Program-made: the position numbers and the translations under genes
Virus record (IMG/VR): IMGVR_UViG_3300031787_000792
Location: 1 to 24,742 of that record
Direction: 5' to 3' (one strand)
DNA length: 24,742 nt
Source: a virus
Notes under the pieces: model-generated
Seen by the model: only the letters and a program-made list of their open reading frames with translations
Databases searched by the model: none
Told to the model about the DNA's origin: nothing
In this document: positions 7,735-15,083 of the stretch, in pieces
How the letters are laid out: each line of letters opens with the position of its first letter
Numbering within the stretch: the stretch's first letter is position 1

Positions 7735-9023
7735 GACCAGTAGTCTTGTGAGTATTTAACCTTCAGCACAATATTGTAGAGCTTGCCGTTTCGCTCCTTC
7801 CGTTCGAGGAAGCTCGTCTCGTCGATGCTCACCGGTAGGCAGGTGCCGTCATCGAGCACGATGTGGACTTGATTGCTGACGAGTAGACCACGCAGGAAGA
7901 CGTACTCGTTCTCTTGCACCCAGTCCGATGTGACCTGGAGCGTCTGCGTCACTATCGTCTGACGATCGGTGAGCACGCGGTCATTCGACTGATAGAACGG
8001 TGACTCTCCTCTCCAGCGTGTCTGCTTATATTGCTTGCGTTCGATGCTGTTGGTGATCTCGTTTTTCTTGATGAAGTTAAAGTAGTCCCACCCACTGCGT
8101 GAGTTCACCCAAGCAAGGCGCACCGGTGCATATCGGCAGTCCCACTGACCATAGAGCTCGGCATTGTAGAAGACGTAGTACGCTGATCTCACCGCATTGC
8201 TTGCGTTCAGTATATTGATGACATAGTACCTCCATCCAGGATACATGCTCGGCTTCTCGGTAGATGCCGAGTCATTGATGTTCGCAGGGTAGGCACCGAG
8301 ACAGAGCATCGTGTCCGGTGTCACCGATGAACTCGTATATGTGTGTGCTGTTCCAGCTGCATCATACAACAAGATGCGCCACTTGTTGGCGTTGTTCGAT
8401 GTCAAGTAGGTGTCGTTGCCAGGGAAGAAGAGCATGCCATAGTCGGCCTCGCGTGCTGGTATGTAGATCGTATTCGCCGCTGTTGCACCTACCCATGCCG
8501 ACGGCTTCATCGTCCATGTGTGTGTTGACTCGAAGCGGTCGCTCATAGCTCTGCTCGTTGCGGCACTCGTGAGTGCGTACTTCACGTCGATGCTTCCGCT
8601 GTTTGGATTCGGCTTGTAGCCGTCTCTCATCTGGTAGTAGCCGTTGACCACTACGATCTCGGCAGGCTCCGTCACGTTGCCCGAAGGCGTGAGCACTCCT
8701 CCGACTATCCAGTACTCCTCAAACGTCACCGTGTAGGTGTCCCATGCGTTGCCGATAGGCTCGTCCACGACGTCGGCTTGACTATGAATGTCGGGCATGT
8801 CCTCGTAGTTGCGAAGACTCACCAGACTACCGAGGTCGTATATGATGCCTCCGTATGGATCAACTGAGAGCATGAAGGTGTAGACCTCCGACGTACTGCC
8901 GACGGTCACGCTTGCCTGGATCCTGAAGCCCGGCTGTGAGCTGTTGTCGCTCGTCATGTGGAAGATGAGCCGCTGTCCTCTCGGACTCCACGCATACGGC
9001 TGCTCTGTGAGAGTGATTGCCAT
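7731..9023 (-). CDS. Tail-tip protein, distal-tail-like candidate (430 aa)
   Basis: A 430-residue beta-rich protein with no membrane segment. Recognisable pieces are AITLTEQPYAWSPRGQRLIFHMTSDN at the start and the block CRYAPVRLAWVNSRSGWDYFNF near residues 300-320. The latter resembles a motif in Bacteroidota phage proteins next to the large tail-tip gene. A C-terminal part, TQTLQVTSDWVQENEYVFLRGLLVSNQVHIV, probably forms another compact beta domain. It overlaps the 1074-aa gene by ATGA, so the two are probably made together and assemble at the tail end. Homology to Dit proteins is a positional guess; no fold can be proven from the sequence alone. Confidence 0.55.
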   Translation of the reverse strand: MAITLTEQPYAWSPRGQRLIFHMTSDNSSQPGFRIQASVTVGSTSEVYTFMLSVDPYGGIIYDLGSLVSLRNYEDMPDIHSQADVVDEPIGNAWDTYTVTFEEYWIVGGVLTPSGNVTEPAEIVVVNGYYQMRDGYKPNPNSGSIDVKYALTSAATSRAMSDRFESTHTWTMKPSAWVGATAANTIYIPAREADYGMLFFPGNDTYLTSNNANKWRILLYDAAGTAHTYTSSSVTPDTMLCLGAYPANINDSASTEKPSMYPGWRYYVINILNASNAVRSAYYVFYNAELYGQWDCRYAPVRLAWVNSRSGWDYFNFIKKNEITNSIERKQYKQTRWRGESPFYQSNDRVLTDRQTIVTQTLQVTSDWVQENEYVFLRGLLVSNQVHIVLDDGTCLPVSIDETSFLERKERNGKLYNIVLKVKYSQDYWS

Positions 9024-9026
9024 GTC

Positions 9027-9668
9027 TTATGTTCTGAATTTTTTCTTCGTGTTGAATATTGTGTCGACTCTGATGCTGATCGCTGCGTCAAGTGCTGCGA
9101 TGAAGTCGTCGCCTCGCTTGTCGAGCTCTGTCTCGATTGCATCACGGAAGTAGAAGATCGGCTCGATGCCCTTCTTCGAGATGCTCTTGGCAATACGTGC
9201 CGCCATGCGGAGCTTCAACTTCTCCATAGTCACCTCCTTGCCGGTGCGCTTCGACTCTCTCTCTGGTGAGGTGAACTGCGAGCGCTTCATTCGATTCTCG
9301 TCGTCGACATTGCGAGGCTTGATACCCTTCGCATTGATCCACTTCAAGATAGGACTGATAGGTATCTTCCCCCCTCGATAGGAGTAGGGACTCCCCCACT
9401 TCTTCTCGGTGCCGTTGACACCTTGCTCGATGAAGTCGCCGTATGTGGACGCCTCACCTCCTGCATAGAAGTACAGATACGATGAGCGTCCGGTCAGCTT
9501 GCGGTCGAACTTCAAGTTCTTCGCCAGCGTGCCGGTCGCATTGCGTCGTCTGCTCTTGCCACCGATGCGACGTATGATGCGAATATTCGAGACAGCGTTC
9601 TCCACTACTCCCTTCCCGAAGTCATCGAGGAGATCATAGAGCGCCTGGTATTCGACCGGTCTTGCCAT
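9027..9668 (-). CDS. HK97 gp10-like tail / head-tail completion protein (213 aa)
   Basis: The product shows the layout of gp10-like tail-completion proteins: a helical N-terminus, a basic patch, a NATGTLAKNLKFD segment (residues ~42-55), a beta region YLYFYAGGEASTYGDFIEQGVNG (~64-86), then PISPILKWINAKGIKPRN (~102-120). The SPILKWI.AKGI motif is the most telling part. The C-terminal half is helical and basic. Such proteins connect or complete the tail end facing the head. Start ATG at 9668 overlaps the upstream stop by one base (TGATG). At 213 residues it is longer than many gp10 proteins (~110-150 aa), consistent with the Bacteroidota version. Confidence 0.62.
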   Translation of the reverse strand: MARPVEYQALYDLLDDFGKGVVENAVSNIRIIRRIGGKSRRRNATGTLAKNLKFDRKLTGRSSYLYFYAGGEASTYGDFIEQGVNGTEKKWGSPYSYRGGKIPISPILKWINAKGIKPRNVDDENRMKRSQFTSPERESKRTGKEVTMEKLKLRMAARIAKSISKKGIEPIFYFRDAIETELDKRGDDFIAALDAAISIRVDTIFNTKKKFRT

Positions 9669-9928
9669 CAGCTCAGTGTCAAGTTAAGAGCACCGGCTGC
9701 ATAGATGTATGCGTCAGTGTTTGCGTCCATAGATTCGCCCCATGTCTGATATGCGTCGCCGTCGATAGGCAGCAAGCCAGTGATGAGTGCAGTGTTCTCG
9801 TTGTCGCTGAGCACATAGGCGAAGACTGCCTCGCTCTCCAAGTTGTCGAACTTGATCGTCAGCGTGAGCTGTGTTGCGTCTTGCTCGATGCCGTCCTTCC
9901 AGACGGTTATAGGTGTGATTGCTTTCAT
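9668..9928 (-). CDS. Small tail-block protein of unknown function (86 aa)
   Basis: The ATG at 9928 (MKAITPITVWKDGIEQDATQL) is chosen over an upstream GTG-type start because it lies one base after the preceding stop. The short acidic product appears to be all beta strands: an N-terminal hydrophobic strand, a variable middle with SDNENTALITGLLPIDGDAYQTWGES, and a C-terminal IYAAGALNLTLS. Similar ~80-residue proteins beginning MKAITP occur in Bacteroidota phage structural blocks, but I know of no assigned function. It is sandwiched between the fibre-like gene and the gp10-like gene, so a minor virion component is likely. Confidence 0.65.
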   Translation of the reverse strand: MKAITPITVWKDGIEQDATQLTLTIKFDNLESEAVFAYVLSDNENTALITGLLPIDGDAYQTWGESMDANTDAYIYAAGALNLTLS

Positions 9929-9929
9929 G

Positions 9930-12659
9930 TTATGATCGTTCAAGTAGTAAGCTAAAAGAGACAAAGGTGCCGCTCGCCGAGCTCGGTGCATTGTTCACGC
10001 CCTTGATGCTGATTGTGTCACCGGCTGCGACGCTGACCGTGTTGGTCGTGTCGCTCTTGGTCACGTTCGAGCCGTCAGCATTCGCGAAGGTTATAGTGAT
10101 GGCTGTGTCCGCTGCGTTTTTGCGAAGTGTGAAGACCATCGTGCCACCGCTTGACTGGAGAGCGCCGATGCGTATGTATAGGTTCTTGATTGTGCCGGCG
10201 CATGGCATGACTATGATTCGAGCATTCTCGCTCGTGTTCGGTGCAAGGCTTCCGCTGATGCCCCAGTATGCGGTGCTGTTGGCTGCTTGTGAGATGTTTG
10301 GATTCGATGCGTAAGCTATCGAGTCACCGGCAGGCTTCGAGTTGAAGGTAGACCAGTCTGCCGCACTCAGGAAGCCAGGCTGTGCAGCACTCGCCTTCTG
10401 TCCATTCGCGTAGTCGATACTGATCACTCCGCTTGAGCTGTTGAAGTCAGCCGCCGTGAAGGCCGCCGCTCCTTTGGTTGTGCCATCAGCTGCCGCGTCT
10501 GCGATGCTCAAGGTACGATCTGCACTCAAGTCACCGCCTCCAGATAGTGGCGAGCTCGTCGATATGCTTCTCGATGTCGAGACCTTGCTGTTGAAGGTCG
10601 ACCAGTCAGCACTCGATAGAGCACCACGAGCTGAAGCACCTGCCGTCGGTAGGTTAAATGTGTGAACTGAGCCAGCGCTACTGATGCCGAAGTCGGTGCC
10701 GCTCGTGCCGGTAGCGAACGTCTGAGTGTTCGCGGTGAGTCCGTTGAGTGAGCTGAGGCCGATAGCATAGGTGCTATGCACCTCGCCGATCGTCGAGTCT
10801 TCAGTGTAGAGAGTCACAGTCTTGCCGTTCGTGTTCTGTATGTCGAACTCGATGTGCACGCGGTCAGTAGCCAGTGTGACCGTGTTCGGTACTGAGATCG
10901 TGAAGGTGTAGAGGTCGAGCACATTGCCGTTCGTGATTTGCTCCACTGGTGAGACAGCCACGAGCGTGAAGTTCGTGCCGTCATAGGTGTATAGCTTGGC
11001 AAGTATCTCGGCATGATTCGCACCGCCTCCAGTCTCAGACAGATAGACGTCGATAGTCCAGACTCCGGAGGGTATGATCAAGTGATTCGGTGAGCCGATA
11101 TCTGTGATGAAGCGAGCGATGACTCCGGTAGTAGCTCGCGTGAAGTTAGCTGCTGGGCCAGTGCCAGCATCGGTGCCGAGTTCGTAGTATGCGTTGCCTC
11201 CGATAGTGCCTTGAGAGACGTTGCCGTTGAAGTAGAAGATCTGTCCTCCACCGCCTCCGGTGCTCGGAAAGTTAGCCAGTGAGCCGTCGCCTCGTATATA
11301 CTGGTCAGTCGTACCTGCTCCACTGACCGCAAGAGTGCCTGCCGTCGTGATAGGTGAGCCGGTGACTGCGAATGCGGTCGGCATCGTGAGAGCAACAGAG
11401 GTCACTGTGCCTCCGCTCGAAGGTGTCACGTTTACCCACGACGTGCCGTTGTATTGCAGTGTCTGTCCGTTGCTCGGTGTAGTGAGAGCGACGTCATTGA
11501 GTGCATCGAGCGCAAGGCCCGGTATGATGACCCACTTCGAGCCGTCCCACTCGAGCAGGTCGCCCTTCTGTGTTCCAGCTATGAGGTCGCCGACCGTCTT
11601 CGGTATTGCCGGGAAGTTCTGAAGCGCTCCGGTGCCGTCGATGTACTGCGCCGCGATTCCATTCGCCGTGATGGCAAGAGTGCCGGACGTTGTCACTGGC
11701 GAGCCACTAACAGAGAGTGCAGCGTTCGCAGGTGCAGGTACGCTCAAGCCGACAGATGTGACCGTGCCACTTCCAGTTGATGGTGTAGATGCCACCCACT
11801 CCGTGCCGTTCCACGTCAGTACCTGCCCATTCGAAGGAGTCGGTGCGTTCACATCACTGAGGTCGTCGAGCTCGCTCGGTATCGTCGGCAAGTTGTCGAG
11901 GTCGGTGTAGTCATTCGAGAAGGCCGCTGCTCCCAGACTCGAGATGTCTGCCTTGAGGTCGAGTGCAGCTTGAAGGTCGAGCTGATTGCTGAGCAGGCCT
12001 CCGATGCTTCCCCAGTTCGTGCCCACGTCACCGGTAGCGTCGAACTTCACTCTGCCGTCTCCCAGATCTGTGATCGTGATGTTCGCCCCTGCGGTTAGGT
12101 CAAGCAGGTGCTGGTTCACGTTGTCGACCGTGTTCACTCGTAGTATGATGCCGGGAAGCGGTGAAGGAGGAGTCGATGGACTACCGCCACCGATAGCCCA
12201 GTCCGCAGGTATGTCACAAGCTGAGTAGTTGTTCGGTACGCTGATCGTGAGTGCAAGTGTGCAGCCACTCAGTGTATGCGTCCACTCCTCGATGAAAGGA
12301 GTGATCGTGCTCTCGCCTTCCACTTCCACGTCCGAGCCGAAGACAGTCTGTCCGTTCTGTATCTCACTGAGCAGGTCTTCAGCCAGACGTATGCAGTCGC
12401 TGATGCTCTCCTTCTGGTAGTCGGTCTTGTCTTCCTTGTCGCGAGGTATGTCCGCGAAGATGACGTCGAAGGTGAACAGACGAGCACCTGCCGCAGCTCT
12501 CACCTCGACCGGTGCGACGTGCATCCATGGGAACTGCTGATCCTTGTCAAGGTCGGTCTGGTCTACCTGCCCATGCGTGAAGCGCTTGATGAGATAGTGA
12601 CCGTCTGCGAAGAGCTTGAAGCGCTCGATGACGACGTTATAGCTGATGTTATTAAACAT
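9930..12659 (-). CDS. Chimeric structural protein: tail-terminator-like head plus tail fibre (909 aa)
   Basis: Two parts are visible. Residues 1-~150 (FPWMHVAP, LFTFDVIFADIPRDKED, STITPFIEEWTHTLSGCTLALTISVP) resemble a stand-alone ~150-aa structural protein of Bacteroidota phages, perhaps a tail terminator or neck protein. After a Gly/Ser/Pro linker (157-170) the rest is fibre-like. Paired repeats read DLSDVNAPTPSNGQVLTWNG / ALNDVALTTPSNGQTLQYNG and GTVTSVGLSVPA / GTVTSVALTMPT, each followed by SGSP(V/I)TT.GTL, then QYI.G.G.L.NFP (residues ~265-350 and ~386-465). A beta-sandwich-like region lies at ~475-640, and ADWSTFNSK repeats occur near 700 and 795. The fibre part probably recognises host surface glycans. 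The gene overlaps the upstream chaperone frame by 8 bases. Confidence 0.6.
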   Translation of the reverse strand: MFNNISYNVVIERFKLFADGHYLIKRFTHGQVDQTDLDKDQQFPWMHVAPVEVRAAAGARLFTFDVIFADIPRDKEDKTDYQKESISDCIRLAEDLLSEIQNGQTVFGSDVEVEGESTITPFIEEWTHTLSGCTLALTISVPNNYSACDIPADWAIGGGSPSTPPSPLPGIILRVNTVDNVNQHLLDLTAGANITITDLGDGRVKFDATGDVGTNWGSIGGLLSNQLDLQAALDLKADISSLGAAAFSNDYTDLDNLPTIPSELDDLSDVNAPTPSNGQVLTWNGTEWVASTPSTGSGTVTSVGLSVPAPANAALSVSGSPVTTSGTLAITANGIAAQYIDGTGALQNFPAIPKTVGDLIAGTQKGDLLEWDGSKWVIIPGLALDALNDVALTTPSNGQTLQYNGTSWVNVTPSSGGTVTSVALTMPTAFAVTGSPITTAGTLAVSGAGTTDQYIRGDGSLANFPSTGGGGGQIFYFNGNVSQGTIGGNAYYELGTDAGTGPAANFTRATTGVIARFITDIGSPNHLIIPSGVWTIDVYLSETGGGANHAEILAKLYTYDGTNFTLVAVSPVEQITNGNVLDLYTFTISVPNTVTLATDRVHIEFDIQNTNGKTVTLYTEDSTIGEVHSTYAIGLSSLNGLTANTQTFATGTSGTDFGISSAGSVHTFNLPTAGASARGALSSADWSTFNSKVSTSRSISTSSPLSGGGDLSADRTLSIADAAADGTTKGAAAFTAADFNSSSGVISIDYANGQKASAAQPGFLSAADWSTFNSKPAGDSIAYASNPNISQAANSTAYWGISGSLAPNTSENARIIVMPCAGTIKNLYIRIGALQSSGGTMVFTLRKNAADTAITITFANADGSNVTKSDTTNTVSVAAGDTISIKGVNNAPSSASGTFVSFSLLLERS

Positions 12660-13412
12660 GTCCTCTCTTTATTCGTTTGAGCATCCGGAGCTTCTCTGCG
12701 TTATAGTCGCGCATATAGCTCAAGTGCGTGTATATCTCGTATATGTTCCTATCGAGTACTGCGTCGAACTTCGTCACGTCGTTGCTGGCAAGTATCTCGA
12801 GGATATGTAGCCAGCCATAGCGGTCGAGGCCGTCCGGTGTCAAGTCAATCTCATCCTCATCTCCATCTCCACTATCTGCTCCTCGAGCATACTTGTCACG
12901 CAGTCGCGTGCGATAGTCGAAAAAAAAACCAGCGCCCCCTGCACTTGACTCATCGACATGCCCTTCAGTGTCTCGACATAGCGCTTCGCGTCTTCCATCG
13001 AGTACTTCTTGATGTCGTAGTAGTCACCGAGCTGAGCACTGACCGGTCGGAAGAGCACCGCCATAAGCTGTGGCATATAGCTCCAGTTGACTGTCGTGCC
13101 CTTCCATATCTCACCTGCCCAGGCTTCAGCATCCACGTGCTCGCGCATGGTCATGAGATCCATGTCCGGTATGAAGCCGAAGAGCTGACCATCGAGTCTG
13201 AACTTCTCTCTGTGTATCGGTGTGCATGATGCAGCACTTCGCTCGATGAGCTCAAGTGTCTTGTTCACGAGCTCGTAGTTCCAGTTCTCGATGACCGTCC
13301 TCTTCAGTCCGGTGTATGCACTGATGCGCTCGGCATCCGTCCTCGCGGTCATGTAGGCCACGTAGGTGCGGAGTGTCACGTCGTCCAGTGTCTTTGGTAT
13401 CTCGACTCTCAT
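12652..13412 (-). CDS. Tail assembly chaperone, frameshifted long form (GT-like, ~253 aa)
   Basis: The -1 frame relative to the 190-aa gene is open from the slippery run at 12920-12928 down to TAA at 12652, with no ATG in the downstream piece. A -1 slip at 12921 gives 164 residues of the first frame followed by 89 new residues: FDYRTRLRDKYARG, an acidic linker DSGDGDEDEIDL, and a compact domain starting YGWLHILEILASND with YEIYTHLSYMRDYNAEKL. This matches the lambda gpG/gpGT logic, in which a minority frameshift product carries a T domain that contacts the tape measure and tail tube protein. Coordinates span both frames, with a change near 12921. The T part could alternatively start at TTG 12843 as a separate 63-aa protein. 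Confidence 0.68.
12840..13412 (-). CDS. Tail assembly chaperone, short form (G-like, 190 aa)
   Basis: The product begins MRVEIPKTLDDVTLRTYVAYMTARTDAER and has recognisable Bacteroidota-phage features: AYTGL near residue 40, LFGFIPDMDLMTMREHVDAE (~77-96), MPQLMAVLFRPVS and the block YVETLKGMSMSQVQGALVFF near 145-164. The region up to that block resembles a conserved family next to tail genes. It would bind tape measure during tail assembly and be absent from the virion. After the poly-T run the zero frame continues STIARDCVTSMLEEQIVEME and ends in TGA at 12840, making the major product. It follows the small terminase by 22 bases, so the tail block and packaging gene share a transcript. Confidence 0.65.
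   Translation of the reverse strand: MRVEIPKTLDDVTLRTYVAYMTARTDAERISAYTGLKRTVIENWNYELVNKTLELIERSAASCTPIHREKFRLDGQLFGFIPDMDLMTMREHVDAEAWAGEIWKGTTVNWSYMPQLMAVLFRPVSAQLGDYYDIKKYSMEDAKRYVETLKGMSMSQVQGALVFFSTIARDCVTSMLEEQIVEMEMRMRLT
12918..12930 (-). promoter_or_regulatory. -1 ribosomal frameshift slippery site, run of nine T
   Basis: On the minus strand the sequence is GGTTTTTTTTTCG. The zero-frame codons are GTT TTT TTT TCG, so the heptamer T TTT TTT sits exactly in the X XXY YYZ register needed for a -1 slip. Both the zero frame and the -1 frame stay open across it. The -1 frame leads into the T-like domain ending at 12652. No strong downstream pseudoknot was worked out. Confidence 0.72.
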
Positions 13413-13434
13413 CTGTTGTATTGACTCTTTTCGG

Positions 13435-13776
13435 TTATATGTTCCCTATGATCTCAATGATAGGCGCACCTTCTGCACCAGTCACTTCTTGCCGCTCGAC
13501 GTATCCGCGCTTCTTGCCTTGTGTCTTTAAGAAGAAGATCGTCGCTGCGACGTTGCCCTCTTTGATGAGCTTCATCAGTTCGGACTCCGCGAAGTCCAGA
13601 CGCATCTCGCGTATCTCTTCCACTCGTTGCCGGTAGTACTCGTCTTGCTCTATCCAGTTGTAGTGCGTCTGACGTGCGACCTTCATCTTGTCGCATGCCT
13701 GCTTGACGTTGCCCAAGCTATACTCGAGCGCCGCCAGCATGGCTTCCTTTCGGTCGTCGGTGTCGAATCTGTCCAT
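13435..13776 (-). CDS. terS: Terminase small subunit (113 aa)
   Basis: The N-terminal half has a helix-turn-helix typical of phage small terminases: KEAMLAALEYSLGNVKQACDKMKVARQTHYNWIEQDEYYRQRVEEI. The second half has a segment well conserved in this family, RLDFAESELMKLIKEGNVAATIFFLKTQGKKRGYVERQEV. The protein binds the packaging site on concatemeric phage DNA and hands it to the large subunit. Length (113 aa) is normal for the family. It lies 12 bases after a 47-aa gene and 22 bases ahead of the tail chaperone gene. The large subunit is not adjacent: it lies about 2.9 kb away on the opposite strand. Confidence 0.85.
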   Translation of the reverse strand: MDRFDTDDRKEAMLAALEYSLGNVKQACDKMKVARQTHYNWIEQDEYYRQRVEEIREMRLDFAESELMKLIKEGNVAATIFFLKTQGKKRGYVERQEVTGAEGAPIIEIIGNI

Positions 13777-13788
13777 CTTTTGCTACAT

Positions 13789-13932
13789 CTATTGGTTCGC
13801 GTTGTATGATGCGATGCAGACTGCGTAGCGCTGACTCGCGTCGGTGTATTCGGTGAGTAGCTTCGAGTCGGACATGCATCGAGCCATGAAGTCCTCTCGC
13901 TTCTCTTCTGGTGTCGGTGTTGGTATTGGCAT
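13789..13932 (-). CDS. Small protein with RCMSD motif upstream of terS (47 aa)
   Basis: ATG at 13932 to TAG at 13789 gives MPIPTPTPEEKREDFMARC followed by MSDSKLLTEYTDASQRYAVC and a short tail. The pattern P.P...E....F..RCM.D..+..E+.D..QR.AVC is a recurring small phage motif, found alone or attached to XkdF-like or portal proteins, so this is a real gene despite its size. Its start overlaps the 33-aa gene's stop by one base (TGATG), and terS follows after 12 bases. The two Cys residues ~20 apart and the Pro-rich start are conserved features in the motif. Its biochemical role is not known to me. Confidence 0.78.
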   Translation of the reverse strand: MPIPTPTPEEKREDFMARCMSDSKLLTEYTDASQRYAVCIASYNANQ

Positions 13933-14033
13933 CACTTTCGGTGTTTATTTGTTTGCTTGATTAAGTCGATGAGCGACAGCACTGCGGCACTGATGACAGC
14001 GATGCATAGTGTGTAGACGATGACCGTGCTCAT
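13932..14033 (-). CDS. Tiny membrane peptide (33 aa)
   Basis: ATG at 14033 overlaps the HAD-like gene's stop as ATGA, and TGA at 13932 overlaps the next start by one base. The frame therefore fills the gap between two coupled genes exactly. The peptide MSTVIVYTLCIAVISAAVLS continues with LIDLIKQTNKHRK: one hydrophobic helix (residues 3-25) and a basic tail, predicting an N-out, C-in single-pass protein. The tight coupling on both sides is the main evidence that it is translated. Function unknown. Confidence 0.62.
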   Translation of the reverse strand: MSTVIVYTLCIAVISAAVLSLIDLIKQTNKHRK

Positions 14034-14338
14034 GGTGTGTATAGTTGAGCTTGTGCTGCTGTGTTGATTCGAATCTTGTCAACCTGCTCTTGATTGTTGT
14101 CATAGTGCATCTGTATGCCGATGCGCTTGATAGTGTGCCACTTGTCGACTCCGTCGGTGAAGTAGATGCGAGCCTTCGGTATGCCGAGCTCTTTGGCCGT
14201 AGCAAGTACGTCTTCGTTCTCCTTCCAGTGTCGAGCGGTCACGATGTACACGAGGTGTCCTTGTTTCATCTTGATCGAGGCAAGTGCCTGACCGGGTCGC
14301 GTACTGAGCACGCCGTCATAGTCGAATGATATCTTCAT
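14030..14338 (-). CDS. HAD-superfamily phosphatase-like protein (102 aa)
   Basis: The N-terminus KISFDYDGVLST carries HAD motif I (nucleophile D6, acid/base D8 of DxDG). Motif II is the Thr of IVTAR (T34). A Lys at 66 or 71 can serve as motif III, and YDNN (79-82) is a plausible motif IV. At 102 residues it is a minimal HAD fold without a cap domain. Such small phage phosphatases may act on nucleotides or 3'/5' phosphate ends, but the substrate cannot be told. It is coupled by ATGA overlaps to the gene before (14335) and the peptide after (14033), within the sigma-to-terS operon. Confidence 0.78.
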   Translation of the reverse strand: MKISFDYDGVLSTRPGQALASIKMKQGHLVYIVTARHWKENEDVLATAKELGIPKARIYFTDGVDKWHTIKRIGIQMHYDNNQEQVDKIRINTAAQAQLYTP

Positions 14339-14622
14339 GCTTGAGTGATTAAGTGTTCGATGAGTTCATACTGAGCCTTGATTCGGTGCTGGTAGCCGTT
14401 CGATAGTTCAATGATGCACATGTTCGGACTGATTGCGTCGTATAGTGCGACGATATGCTCGACGTATATGCAGATTCGACTCTCGACGTATCTCTTCGCT
14501 CTTGGTATGTTGAGCTCCTTGAGTACGCGGTCGGTCGTTTCGTCGTCGACGTCTTGCTCATCGAATAGGGCTACCGCGAATAGGTAGCCGTTCTCTATGT
14601 AGCACTTGTGGCCGTTGATCAT
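14335..14622 (-). CDS. Unknown protein in sigma-terS operon (95 aa)
   Basis: ATG at 14622 overlaps the Cys-rich gene's stop (ATGA) and the stop overlaps the HAD gene's start (ATGA), so it is part of a coupled operon. The protein is acidic in the middle (FDEQDVDDETTDRVLKELNIPRAKRY), with alternating hydrophobic strands before and after (YLFAVALF, CIYVEHIVALYD, MCIIELSNGY). The pattern ELNIPRAKRYVES recalls the ELGIPKARIYFTD of the neighbouring HAD protein, possibly by chance. It may be a small alpha/beta partner of that protein. No family recognised. Confidence 0.65.
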   Translation of the reverse strand: MINGHKCYIENGYLFAVALFDEQDVDDETTDRVLKELNIPRAKRYVESRICIYVEHIVALYDAISPNMCIIELSNGYQHRIKAQYELIEHLITQA

Positions 14623-15083
14623 ATTTGTACGTCTTGCTTGTTACCTATCTGAAGCTGGAGCTCTTTGACCATAGCTCGGATGCAGTTCTCGCACCGGCGC
14701 ATCGGTCTGCCGCTTGCCTTTTCGAACCATTTCACGATGTCGTTGACCTGGTCGTTCGTTAGCTTGCCACTCTTGGGCAGTGAATTGATGAACGTCTCGA
14801 GCTTGTTGGTCTCTTCGTCCGTGAGTCGGTACTTTCCCCACTTTCCCACTGGGCACGACTCGAAGGTGAACTTCGTCTTCTCCTTCACGTAGCAGCCACA
14901 TAGGCGCACCTTCTTCTTGTAGTACTTGACGAGATTCACGTCTTGAGTCTCGGGCTCGGTGTCGACCTCGTCCGGATCCACGAGTCCACCATGAGTGCCG
15001 GAGATCAGTCCGACGAGGTTCATCGGCGTGCCACAGCTGCCGTGTTCTTCGTTGTAGAACTTGCACTTGCCGCATTCATTCAT
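14619..15083 (-). CDS. Cys-rich, probable zinc-binding protein (154 aa)
   Basis: I take ATG at 15083 (MNECGKCKFYNEEHGSCG) rather than ATG at 15125. It leaves an 8-base overlap with the sigma gene, and the 14 extra residues are a shadow of the sigma C-terminus. Three Cys clusters are visible: C..C with a further Cys ~10 on, VRLCGCYVKEKTKF..ESCPVGKWG in the middle, and RRCENCIRAMVKEL near the end. CGC(F/Y)...KT followed by CP.GKW is shared with a small zinc-binding family seen in Bacteroidota phages. Metal binding is likely, while a nucleic-acid role is inference. An acidic loop (VDPDEVDTEPETQD) separates the first two clusters. Confidence 0.68.
   Translation of the reverse strand: MNECGKCKFYNEEHGSCGTPMNLVGLISGTHGGLVDPDEVDTEPETQDVNLVKYYKKKVRLCGCYVKEKTKFTFESCPVGKWGKYRLTDEETNKLETFINSLPKSGKLTNDQVNDIVKWFEKASGRPMRRCENCIRAMVKELQLQIGNKQDVQI

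Noticed and set aside
9930-12659. Diversity-generating retroelement target in the fibre gene
   Set aside because: No reverse transcriptase and no adenine-biased template repeat were seen in the window. The repeats are ordinary fibre modules.
12652-12843. Stand-alone 63-aa gene starting at TTG 12843
   Set aside because: The frame stays open upstream to a correctly phased slippery run, and TTG is a poor start. A frameshift extension explains it better, although TTG re-initiation remains possible.
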